From NCBI GenBank assembly GCA_019009955.1, contig CM032228.1, positions 251,116,501 to 251,180,500 on the forward strand: a DNA stretch of 64,000 nucleotides. Direction: 5' to 3'. Made by a program: the position numbers and the translations under genes. Positions 1 to 10,700 of this stretch are shown here, piece after piece. Positions within the stretch are counted from its first letter, which is position 1, and each line of letters opens with the position of its first letter. Below the pieces are notes generated by a model that was given only the letters and a program-made list of their open reading frames with translations, did no database searches and had not been told where the DNA came from. The stretch comes from Riptortus pedestris (lineage: Eukaryota > Arthropoda > Insecta > Hemiptera > Alydidae).

Positions 1-309
1 TTTGTCGCCCGTCAGTTTGAAGGGAACAGATTCCGGTGTGTAAATAAGTTATGAATTCATTTAATAGCTAATGCTTCTCCTTTATAAGCTACTCTACAGG
101 ATTTTTTAATCTTCCCGCTTGTACCAACACACGCTTTTTAATATTGAAAAAAAAAATCTGATGTAGATATGACTTACTCCTTGTACTCCTACTAAACATA
201 ACGAATAAAATATTTGCTTGTATACTTACTTTAAAAATATTTCATTTGTATTTGACCTCCGATCCAAGGTCCTATGCTCTATTTGTTCTGTATATTTAAT
301 GGGTACTGA

Positions 310-525
310 GAAATTTTCAATTTTTCATTTTCGCTCCCCTCATACTGTAACCCCCCCCTCGCTATGATTGAATTTAAACATTAAAAAATGACGTTGCATA
401 AGTCGATCTTAAACAGTCCTAGATATGAAATTTCAGCATTTTGAATGTACATAAAGCCCATAATTTATGGACGTCAATGACGAAACTAGTCAAAATGGAC
501 TCAGCGTGGGTCATAACTGACAATT
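310..525 (-). repeat. Dispersed repeat, inverted relative of 28370-28560
   Basis: Its reverse complement has CCATTTTGACTAGTTTCGTC and AATGCTGAAATTTCATATCT. These match CCATTTTGACTAGCTTCCGT and AATGCTGAAATTCCATATTT at 28375-28490 at similar spacing. The type of element is unknown. Confidence 0.5.
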
Positions 526-550
526 CCTTTCAAATCAAAACTTTTGTATC

Positions 551-1530
551 AGCAGAATTCCCTTAAGGGAAATCAACTATTGAGGTTGTACTCATGACGC
601 CGTTTCCTAAAAATTGCCTCCAATGTCCATCCATGGAAGGGAACGAAAATGAGGTCCGTTCAAAATTATATATATTTATCGGTTAACGCTCTAGAGGTCG
701 CAATTTTGTTTGATAGTTAACAAACTTGATATCTAATCATCATTTTATATAGATAGAAAGATCAATTTCATTAATGGCAGAAATCGGACAAGTGGGAGGG
801 GATTTAGAGGAGGGAATTTGGAATATCTCCGTTACTATACCTCGGCTCGAAACATTGGATTGTGTCAATCTTAATGCAAGTTTAACTGCCTATAAATACT
901 GTTGTATACACGTTTTTTCTCAACATGAATATTAACCTAGATATTTGGATTTTTTAGTTTTCAGCCTTCAGTAAACCACCACTTCTACTCATGCCATATT
1001 AACAATTAGCTGTTATATCATGAACGACTTTATTCTAAACCTAAATACCAAACATTATTTTCAAGAGACCTTTATTATGCGAGACACATGCGTTCGCGAT
1101 GACGTCATCGATTTAGATTTTACATTCTTATTTCGAAAATGTTTACTAATCTATACCATACTAGATATTTAACCGCCTCAATAACACAAAAGATTATATT
1201 TTTTATTGACTGAAGTCGGACCTGGAATAATGGGGGTTTAGGGAGGAGATGATTCGAAAATTCAAAATATTATGGATCAGCCTGTAAAATGTTAAAAAAA
1301 AAAAACAACCTATCTTGTTAATCTATTTATCTTCTACAATTGCTGTTCTATACATATTTTTTTCCGTAACTCTAGTACTAAGCGAGTTATTCGTACTTTG
1401 TTGTTTTCAGGATGCACTAAATCCCCCTCCCCGCCTGTATCTGTTTTTACACCGAAGTAAGGAATATATTGTGATATGAGATCACAAGTATGTTGTACCA
1501 GCACGTAGGAAATCTGCCCCTGCGTACACT
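551..1530 (-). mobile_element. HINE-like element, long two-module form
   Basis: The 3' hairpin (AGCAGAATTCCCTTAAGGGAAATC) is at the left. A first body copy runs to about 1115. A second, diverged copy of the body follows at 1190-1530 (TGAAGTCGGACCTGGAATAA... through GGAAATCTGCCCCTGCGTA). The same two-module order is seen at 20518-21560, 36807-37455 (broken) and 41824-42722. Confidence 0.65.
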
Positions 1531-1703
1531 AAACACCAACGATATTTTTAATCGAGCATTAAGCATGTATAAAAGGTTTTATATGCTACTTGTACAATGT
1601 GTTTTGAGGTCGGAGGATGTGTCATGAGCATTGGTGTTGAAGAGTCTTGGTTAATATTCGGTAGGAGTTCGTGTCGCATATTTGGATTAGTTGTATTGAA
1701 TGG

Positions 1704-1915
1704 ATGTATTATTATTATTATTTATTAACGTCCACATTTTGCAACTTAGGCTAATTGGGACGGGTTATCTCCAGGTTACCATCCTTTTCTAGCAAGGATG
1801 GGATTTAGGATGTTATTCAATGAATTCCGTCGCTAAATAATTTCCTTTGCCCAGGCGGGAATCGAACTCGCCACTCTAGGTTTACTGTGTGAGATTAAGG
1901 CCAACGCTTTAAGAA
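1704..1915 (-). mobile_element. tRNA-derived SINE
   Basis: Reverse complement carries AAAGCGTTGGCCTTAATCTC, CCTAGAGTGGCGAGTTCGAT (B-box-like GAGTTCGATTC) and CCCGCCTGGGCAAAGG, then a body with GATAACCCGTCCCAATTAGC and a TTAATAAATAATAATAAT tail. The promoter-like head with an A/B box and simple A/T-rich tail define a SINE. Confidence 0.75.
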
Positions 1916-2816
1916 TGTATGTATATTGTATTCTCTATTATTCATTCGCCTTTGTTGAATCTTTGAAAACATTAAAGGCTTATAGGACATCTTGCGTTGT
2001 CTTGGATAATTGCAGTTTATTAAGATAGAATTCCATTACTTCCACACAGATCTTTATGGCAAGCCTGGAAAATGTTGATGTGCAAAGCCATTATTATTAT
2101 TAGCCTTTATATTTTAAAATCCACATAATTAGAAGAAAGCATATATATGTTAGTTTGTTATCAGACTTTGCCAAATTATTTTATCGTATCATAGGCTAAA
2201 ATTCACGTCAATTTATGTAAGTGGAACCTGTTGATTGGTTAATGTACACAATACGACCAGCTGTTAACTTCCAATCTACATAGTGGCTCCCACCAGCCAA
2301 AACACTTACTTCTCGTCAAGAGCGTTCATTAGCTAATTGGACAACAATTCATGTTGGAATGAAACAGTTCCATTCACAGCGTTTCATAACCAGGAATTAA
2401 ATTGATTTCCTCTTGATGACTTCATTAGCTACAGGATCTATTCTGTTAAAATAACTAACTATAAAGGGATTAACGAAAACTTTAATGCATGTCCGGATTC
2501 AGATGAAGGGGTCCCTAGGCTAGCCCACTTATGAGGCCCATTCACTTCCCGTTTTTAAGTTTGTAAATTACATGAAATATAATAAAATACGACGTTACTG
2601 TGTGCGTTTACAAGCGCCACTTTCAAATCTTTAATTCATTCTTAGATTAGAATCTATAGGAAAATATTTGATTTGCTAATTATTGTCCATAAATAAAAGT
2701 TAATTATTTATTATTAATGCAAAAAAATAACATTTTACATATTTGAGCTGTGGTCTACACAAACAATAGCTTAGCCTACAACCAATACAACGAAAGTATT
2801 GAACTACTACTGAACT
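1916..2816. other. No recognised feature
   Basis: AT-rich unique sequence with short TATTAT runs. No exon-like frame, no match to the repeat families here. Confidence 0.5.
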
Positions 2817-2823
2817 CAAAAAG

Positions 2824-3300
2824 TCCGTCACGCAAGGGCTGCGTTAACTAAAGCAGATTTCCCAAGTGCGCCACGTATTTGCATTTATCTCAAAACGTAA
2901 AAGTTCAATGAGAACAATATTTGGTATTTAAGCTTCAAATAAAGTGCTTCATAACATAGTAGAATATTGAAAATATGGGATGAGTAGGAGTGGGGCTTTA
3001 CTGAAGGCCGAAAAATAAAAAATGCAAATATTTAAGTAAATAATCAAGATAGTGAAAAAAAAGTAGATAACAACGTTTATAGAACATTAAATTTGCAATA
3101 AGATTGGTTCTATACAATTTTTCGATCCGACGCATAATACCAGAGATATTAAGAATTTTCGAAATTCTCCTCCTCTAAACCCCCTCCCCCTGGTCCGATT
3201 TTAGCCATTAACGAACTTGATCTTTATTTTTGTATAAAACGATTATATATCAAGCTTGGTAACGAAAAGTCAAAAATTGCGACCGCTAGAGCGGTAACAG

Positions 3301-3364
<64 letters not shown>

Positions 3365-3484
3365 GAACGGACCTCATTTTCGTCATCTCCTGGGTAGGAT
3401 CGATGAATATTTGAAGAGATGTTTCGAAAATCGCGTCATGAGTACGACCTCAATAGCTGATTTCCCTTAGGGGAAATCTGCTAA
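2824..3484 (+). mobile_element. HINE-like Helitron-type element, full length
   Basis: This copy shows the whole structure. It begins TCCGTCACGCAAGGGCTGCG, then CTAAAGCAGATTTCCC (subterminal repeat). A body follows with CGATCCGACGC, CCACTGGTCCGATTT-type and GACCGCTAGAGCGGT blocks. A (TA)n tract lies at 3304-3359. It ends in the palindrome GATTTCCCTTAGGGGAAATC followed by TGCTAA. There is no target duplication and the flanks are A-rich. TC start, CTRR end, 3' hairpin, subterminal inverted repeats and a central microsatellite are the features of DINE-1/HINE non-autonomous Helitrons. No protein is coded. Confidence 0.75.
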
Positions 3485-3489
3485 AAGTG

Positions 3490-5095
3490 AGAATCACAAG
3501 ATAGTGTACGCAATCTTGAAGCTTTTCACATTAACATTGACACGTGTTACATATTATTGAAGTAACACGACAGATCAATAGGTCTCTGTTGGTTTGTTCC
3601 AAACTACACCAACTTATTTATGAAACAACAAACCAGATCGTAGTAGCATAAGGCATGTCAATATTTAGGACATCAATATGTAGGGACTTAGGATAGGACA
3701 CTCACATTTAATGCATTCACACCTCATGCCAAGGACAGAATGAGCTCGTGCCATGAACCATTATACACTCACTAACTGCAGGAACATTGAATACTCAAGA
3801 GTCTACATAAAATGTAGGAGCTTCTTATAGCCCACATATCGACAATATACTAAATCAACATAAAAAGTTAAATTTGTTTATAAAATTCAACTTCTCTCCT
3901 TTTTGATTTTGACTTAATGAGAACTTTAATATTATTTTGAAACCATTTTATTGCTGCTTGCCCTGTGCTTAATGAGTTTAGAAAGCAGTATTTTGGCACA
4001 CCCATACTTAGCCACAATGAATTTATTTTATTTTTAAATGGCAAGAATTGGCTTGCGCTGTATACATATTTGAGTGTAGCCCTACGTTATAGGAAATTGC
4101 TCATAGGGGAGTATAATAATTAGCTATATCATATGTTCCTTTTCCTCTATTTAAATATGTAAGTTTATGTAATGTATTTTGCTTGCATTTGCAATACTAA
4201 AGTATTTTATTATATAAAAGGCAGAGCTCAACAGACGGACTTATCAGTCCATGTTATGTAAGTTAGGTTTAATTATTATATCAAATGTAATAGGAAATTT
4301 AAATTTTTTGTTTTTTAAGTTTAGAAATAAATATCATTATTTTAATTATGGCAATGAAGTAATTGTAAATTTATTTGTAGTTGTTTTTCTGAATAAACAT
4401 ATTTTATTATTATGATTTTAAACAATTTTAAATAATCGCCTAGTTGCGGCCGCTTCAGTATAAATAAATAAAACGTCAATATTTGCCATAGCAATTAGTG
4501 ATCGTATGAACAGACCCAATTAGCGAACGAGTTAATCTTTAACTATACATTTTTCTATGTGTTGAATTTTTCCTTATTTTTGGTCCATTATATTAGTGTT
4601 CCCTGTTTTTAGAATTTTAATTTTGCTAACAATTTGAATGTAGGCCCCCTTGATATTTAGTCCCTAGGCTGTGTAGGCAGACAGTCGGCATGGATTGGAG
4701 CTGTCATAGATGGTTAGCATGCATGTCCTTCCGCCGTCACACAGTGTTATGTAAATGATATAATTATCTTTATGATGTAGCTATCGATTGTTAACATGTA
4801 TAATATGGGAACCCCCACCTTTCCGTTATGGAAGTCGAATATGAGAAATTTAAGCAAGATAAGTCTATATAAATATCGGGATCGGCGTGTCTTATATTGT
4901 TGAAAAGCTCCTCAAATCCTCCTCAAACATAGTTTTGTTTTCTATAAACAATTTATATTAAACAATTGTTTCTATTTATATTATGTCAATTGACTTTTTT
5001 ACACATTACTGAATGACATTTATACTTCTATAACTCATTCGCAATAATATTAGGTCAAATTCTAAGAATACATAGTATAAAATTCATCAATTTAA
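3490..5095. other. No recognised feature except AT-rich sequence
   Basis: Long unassigned AT-rich stretch. The part next to 5095 may be 3' UTR of the minus-strand LINE fragment, but no poly(A)-like end was found. Confidence 0.4.
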
Positions 5096-5099
5096 ATAA

Positions 5100-5435
5100 T
5101 TATGTACAATGAATAAATTTCATAATTACAATCTTAATACCACTCTTAATATATAGCATACATCTTTTGTATTTATTGATATGCAATTTTATTAAAGGAT
5201 GATATTTTTTAATAGATTTAATACATTCTGGCAGAGCTCTAAAGAGTTTTACTCCTGAAAATGATCCTCTTTTCTCAGAATATTTATGCTTGTGGTTTGG
5301 GGTTTGCAGAATTCTTCTATATTGTTCTATCTTTATGTTTGATAATATTTTTGTAAAACAAAGTCCATGTTTTGTTTCACTAACAATACTGTTTGGTGCA
5401 TATAAACTGAGGGAAAAATCATTAATTTTGACTCC
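5100..5435 (-). pseudogene. LINE reverse-transcriptase C-terminal fragment
   Basis: On the minus strand about 110 codons are open, ending in TAA at 5102-5100. The frame reads YRRILQTPNHKHKYSEKRG, SFSGVKLFRALPECIKSIKK, then YHPLIKLHINKY. A sequence of this form (RR...TPNH.Y.TR......G..LWN.LP..IK....) is the end of ORF2 in many non-LTR retrotransposons. An in-frame stop precedes GVKIND, so the upstream RT is missing or out of frame. The clade cannot be assigned. It is a dead 5'-truncated copy. Confidence 0.55.
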
Positions 5436-5939
5436 TTAAAAAGTGGGCATGAGTCACTCAACTTTCTGTTGTATATAAATATTATTATTGCCAGTAAAGC
5501 ATAACGCCATTAGTTAATCAACTATTGAAATATCGATAGTATATTAATAATAGAGTTTTCATTGGAATATAAACACATTTTAATAAGAAGCAAAGCGATA
5601 TTAGTTTCTTGCTCAATTCTTCAATATGATTGAACCAGTCAAGGCGTTTGTCCTCAGTCAATCCTAAAAGCTTTTATCACGGGGACTGTTATAATGTCCC
5701 CATTAATAATTGAGATGACTCTTGAAGAATGTGAGTCATATTGGTCAAATGTAGAATATGTTTTGGACACTTGCTTAGCTAGTTTATTAATCATTAACCA
5801 ATCAGATAATGCTTTAGTAGTAACAGTGCCATCTTGTGGCATCATTATGATAGAGTATAAAGGAACCTTTGAAAGTTGTGTTGTGTTTTGAATATTGGCA
5901 AGTTAATGAATGAGATATTTGAGAGGGACTATGAATATC

Positions 5940-6240
5940 GAGCTACAGACGTCAGGACTGGCTGCAGAGGATATGGAGGGAATGAGATGCAAGAGAGAGA
6001 GGTATGCTGGAAGGAGAGAGAGAGAGGAGCGACCCCTATTATTAGTTGTTTTACCTTGACATTGACCCTGTTTCCACCCCCAGACCTTTCTTCTTTTGTA
6101 CCCTCCCTCACTTTCCCTCCTTTACTAGCCACGCCTTTCCCCTTATCACTAACCCCCCTCCTCTTATCACTCGGCTCAGCTTTACAACAACCTCCTCTCC
6201 GCTCTCCCTTAATCACATTGCTTCCAAATCGTGTTTACAC
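5940..6240. promoter_or_regulatory. GA-to-CT polarity island (candidate enhancer)
   Basis: GC-richer than its surroundings. The left side has GAGAGAGAGAGAGGAG and the right side long C/T runs. CCTTATCACTAACC and CTCTTATCACTC (GATA-type TTATC) occur 20 bp apart. Open frames on both strands here follow from composition. Regulatory function is inference. Confidence 0.3.
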
Positions 6241-6828
6241 TAGCTAGCATCATACGGTGTGTACCATCATCTATATGATGAACCCTTAAGGAGTCGGAGA
6301 TGAAGGAGGATCGGATCACTCAGGGCTAGTAAGTAAAATAATAAACTGCTCCCAAGGACGGCATTGGCATCCTTAAATACAGTAACTCATTTATAATGAA
6401 GTTATAGAATGAGTTACTGCAGTTATATAGTTAAGTCTATGTGCGTGAAGGATTCAATAAAGCTTGGAGTCCTTGTTATCAGCAAGATGGAAGGTGCTAT
6501 CAAAAATGAAACTGAACAGGAAGACGTTGGTGTTTAAAACTATGTTAACATGTTAATAGTGTGGTTTGGGCTTCCAATTTTTAGTATATCAATTACTTTA
6601 GAATAGAAGTATATAAATCCTTCTCCATGTTTTGAAGGAAATTATAGACTTTCTACAGATGTTTTGAAGTCAAAGTACTTTCTCAATTTTCTTCCATTGC
6701 AAAAATTAATTCAGACAACATTCCACAACGTATTAAATTGTTGTTGCCTTTTTGAAAACAGATATTCATTTAAGATTTATAATTTTTAAAATAGAAGTAA
6801 TCATAATTTATGAGCACTGTCTGTTAAC

Positions 6829-7280
6829 GCTCTAGCGGTCGCAATTTTTGTTTGATCGTTACCAAACTCGAAATTAAATCGTTTTATGTAAAAAGAAAGA
6901 TCAAGTTCGTTAATGGCTGAAATCGCACCAGTGGGAGGGGGGAGTTTTGAAAATTCAAAATATCTCCGTTATTATGCATCGGGGCGAAAAATTGAATAGA
7001 ATCAATCCTTTTTGGAAATTAAATTTTCTATAAATATTGTTCTATACATTTATTCTGTATCTTGAATATTAACTGAGAAATTTGCATTTGTATTTTGTGT
7101 GTGGTCGGCAGTAGTCGGCTACTTTCCGCTGAGAGCTAGAGCGACCGTTTCCATGAGTATTCGTCCTTCGTGAATAGGTTTAGAGATTCCTTACTACTAC
7201 TGTTATTAGTATGAAGATTTCTCGTTTGTAAAACTTCTCGTGGGAAATCTGCTTAGTTTACGTAGCCCCTACGTGACGGA
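6829..7280 (-). mobile_element. HINE-like element, 3' end lost
   Basis: It starts at GTTAACGCTCTAGCGGTCGC, so the hairpin end is missing. It ends GGGAAATCTGCTTAG...CCCCTACGTGACGGA. A unique piece with GGTCGGCAGTAGTCGGCTAC is inserted after the TTTGCATTTG site, the same place as the extra segment in the 25951-26736 copy. Confidence 0.65.
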
Positions 7281-7445
7281 CTTTTTATAAAGTATTGTAC
7301 AGTTGTCATCGTAAAGGATACAGAAAATGTTTATCAGCTATTAGATAGATAAAGGGTTTTTTAATTTATTTCATTTTTTAAAATTGATTAAGAACAAACG
7401 GCATAAAGGATACACTTTTGTACACTTAAGCTAACTTTTTTTCTT

Positions 7446-7850
7446 ATAGCAGATTTCACTTAAGGAAAAGGAGCAATTGGACTCATGACTCGAATGTCCT
7501 CACATGGCTATCGATCTTACCCGAGAAGATGACGATAATGAGGTCCGGTGAGAGGGGCGGGGTTTTTTAGTCAGAGGGGTGAAATTTCTCTGCTAATATA
7601 CGTTGGATTGAAAGAGTATACATCTAGTCGTATAGCAAATTTAAACATCCGTAAATATTCTTCTATACATATTTTCTCTACAATTAATCACTAACCGAGA
7701 TAATGTGAATCTTAGTATTCACCCTACAGTAAACCCCCACTCCTCATCGGTATTTTTCATACAAATATGATGTGGTGAGATGATATCACGAGTGTTACAC
7801 CAGCAAGTGGGATATCTGATGAGCTTACACAGCCCTTGCGCGACAGACTT
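7446..7850 (-). mobile_element. HINE-like element, internally deleted
   Basis: Hairpin-end sequence AGCAGATTTCACTTAAGG at the left and a degraded 5' end (GGGATATCTGATGAG...CCCTTGCGCGACAGACTT) at the right. The GCTCTAGCGGTCGC block and (TA)n region are deleted. Diverged from consensus, so an older copy. Confidence 0.6.
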
Positions 7851-8469
7851 AGCAGTGGTTGAGGGAAAGTAAAAAAAATGTAATAAACTAGAAATATTAG
7901 TGAGAGTAGTTTGTACGTGGGTGCTCTAATAAAGTAATGTTAGAGGTAATTGTGTTTGCGGAACTAGCAAAAGACCAAAGATGATGGATTCAATAAGGAT
8001 TTAATTAAATCACAAGTTTTACCAAAGTTGTTCTATCCTACTACAAGAAATAGGATGCAGTTCTGACTAACTGCTGCTAGATTAAATTGTTTCCTAGAAT
8101 ACTCAACTTACTTCTTACTCTTCCATGATTACTTTTCATTGAATCAGAATGGTCTTCTCGCTCCTAAATTGATTGCCTAGAGATATTTAAATATAATTGA
8201 GCTTAATAGAAGGAACAATTATTTCAGCACCTTCCCGCAATCTGCTATTAAGGTTACACTTAATACTTAATGCCCCGATTTTCAAACCACGTTCTAATGT
8301 CTGTCACACAGGTGATGCGTTATCTAAACTGATTTCCCACGCCCTAGAATGACTTGCTGATCATATCAACTCAAATCCGATTTTTTATTTCTCGAGTAAT
8401 AAAAAACTTGTGTAAACACAACGTAAAATGTAAGTTAGGCACGAGGTGATTGGTGATATATTTGCTGAC

Positions 8470-9272
8470 AAATGAAAATCCCACTAGCTGGATGGGGGTT
8501 TACTCAAGACTGAAAACGCAAGAGTACAAATATCTCGCTTAATATTCAAATTAGAAAAGCAATACATAGAACAACAGTCATAGAGCATTAAATGATCCGA
8601 CTCAAAATAAAGGATATATATCGGACCACTGGGAGCGGGGTATTTTCGAATATTCGAAATATCTCCGTAATTGTACGTCGGAATCAATCTTGTGGTAAAT
8701 GGAATGTACTATAAGTATTGTTATATACATTTATTCGATATCATGAATATTAACCGAGATATTTGCATTTTTCACTTTTTAGCCTTCATAAACCCCTCAT
8801 GTACTTAAACAATACTCTGTTATGTAATAAACCACTTTATTTAAAGCTTAAATACCAAATATTGTTTTTAAGAGACTAATTATACGAGATACAAGCAAAT
8901 ATGTTTTGTGGTAACTCCCTTCCCCTGTCTTAAGTTCTTGGGCTGCTAAAATTTGATTGATTGAGATAAAAATTATTCTAATTCATTATAAATTACATTA
9001 CTAGATATAGTAAATAGTTTTCAATGAAATTAATATGTTATATTCTGATATACTTCAGTAGTTGTTTTTCTTTGCGGCGACAGGTTGGCAGACCTGATTG
9101 TTCACATTTCAGTCGCTTCCCGCCGGGCAGGGGAAATATTTTTTATTACTGTTTGTATTTATTCACTTAATATTCACGGTGGTGTTGTGTTAGCAGTATG
9201 CAGATGTATTTATTATTAAACTTCACGAAGGAAATCTGCATAGTTTACGCAGCCCCTGCTTGTCGGACTTTT
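8470..9272. mobile_element. Rearranged HINE-like sequence
   Basis: Two body segments lie in opposite orientations: GGGGGTTTACTCAAGACTGAAAACG in + sense near 8500 and ATATCGGACCACTGGGAGC in minus sense from about 8616 on. A 5' end (AGGAAATCTGCATAGTTTACGCAGC) closes it near 9230-9272. A unique segment with GCGGCGACAGGTTGG lies at 9070-9130. It could be an inverted rearrangement or two insertions. Confidence 0.5.
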
Positions 9273-9399
9273 GTTTGACATTGTGAATTGGTATATTGAG
9301 TTAGTACAACTAACCCTGAGAGACGCTGTATACGCCTTGTGACATTGAGCAGGAATATAGTGAGTTTTTGAAGAGAAGTTGTGAGTGAAAAAGTTTTGA

Positions 9400-9870
9400 G
9401 AGGCTAGGTGTGTGTGTGAGGGGGGAGGTGAACGCCCGATAACAGTGCCCTTTGTGAATGAAGGGGTTGCCCTAGGCTCTACAGTCAGCTGATTAGCCAG
9501 GCATCAATCAACTACCGCCGCCCTGCTTACCTCCTCTCTTTTTATCTCTCTCGTCCTTTGGGGAGTCTCTCTCTGATAAATATCACTCCTGGATACTGTT
9601 CCTCTCTAGGGGAGTCTCTCTCTCCCCAATTGTATCTATTTCTCCATCTCGCACTTCCTCTCCCTTTATCTCTCATCAACTCGCACCCTTTTTAATCATT
9701 ACACTCCACATCCCTTCCAGTCAGCCGGCTCCTGATTGTCTGTCTTATCTCGCTCACCTTCCTCATTTCCACGACGCCTCCCCTTACTCCCATTCATGAA
9801 AATGCTTCTCCCTATTTCTCTCTCTCTCTATTCGTCTATTCATAGCGTCTACTGCTTTCCGCTCAATGCC
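9400..9870. promoter_or_regulatory. GA-to-CT polarity island (candidate enhancer)
   Basis: Left GTGTGTGAGGGGGGAGGTGA, centre GTCAGCTGATTAGCC, right CT-rich with GTCTTATCTCGC and repeated TCTCTCTC. A non-repetitive core of about 100 bp sits between. No exon-like frame was found. Confidence 0.3.
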
Positions 9871-9883
9871 TAGCACTCCTTTC

Positions 9884-10362
9884 AGCAGATTAAGGGAAAT
9901 CAGCTATTCAAGTTCTGCTTATGACTCGATTTTCGAAACACTTCCTCAAATGCCCATCGATCCTACCCAGGAGATGACGAAAAGTCCGTAGCAAACGGGT
10001 TGCGTCAACTAAGCAGATTTCCTACGTGCGTCACGTATTTGCATTTATCCCAAAACGTAAAATCAGTAAGAACGATATTTAGTATTTAGGCTACAAATAA
10101 AGTGCTTCATGCCCCAACAGGTTATTGTTAATATGACATGAGTAGGAGAGGGGGATTACTGAAGACTGAATACTAAAAAGTCCAAATATCACCGTTAATA
10201 ATCAAGATAATGGAAATACGAACATAACATGTGCAATAAGATTGGTTCTATACAATTTTTCGATCCGACGCATAATAACGGAGATATTTAGAATTTTCTA
10301 TATTCCTTCCCTCTAACTCCCCCCCCCTCCCACCCGTCTAATTTCAGACGTTAACGAACTTG
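9884..10362. mobile_element. Two abutting HINE-like pieces in opposite orientation
   Basis: 9884-9980 is a 3' end in minus sense (AGCAGATTAAGGGAAATC to GGAGATGACGA). At 9985 a 5' end in + sense begins (TCCGTAGCAAACGGGTTGCG, then CTAAGCAGATTTCC) and continues to the GACGTTAACGAACTTGG block near 10362, losing its 3' part. The junction is immediate, so one copy inserted in or recombined with the other. Confidence 0.6.
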
Positions 10363-10609
10363 GAGCGACCTTAAATCAAAAGTAGTGGCTGTAACCAGTC
10401 TGAAGAAGGCAAGCCAAAATTAGATACCCTTTGGAAGAGAAGACCGCTGGGCGGTGCAAGTCAGAAGAACTGTTTGCTCCACGAAGTAAATATATTATAA
10501 ATGATTATTTAATTTTAGATAATTCACCTGTGCACACTCTACCACAAAACTTTACTGTAAGAATGTGGTTAATGTTTCCTTATATCAAAGAACCACCTAA
10601 ATCCCACCC

Positions 10610-10700
10610 AGACTAAAAAAAGGTGGTAACCTGTAGATAACCCGTCCCGATTAGCCTGAGTTGCTGCAAAAAGTGGACGTTAATAAATAATAATAATAAT
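10610..10700 (+). mobile_element. SINE 3' fragment
   Basis: GGTGGTAACCTGTAGATAAC, CCGTCCCGATTAGCCTGAG and GTGGACGTTAATAAATAATA. Similar fragments lie at 18119-18195 (+), 37115-37160 (-), 47027-47095 (+) and 50085-50120 (-). Confidence 0.7.

Noticed and set aside
5876..6247. Frames of 123 (+) and 95 (-) codons
   Set aside because: Both come from the GA/CT-skewed island; residues are compositionally biased and no splice or homology support was seen.
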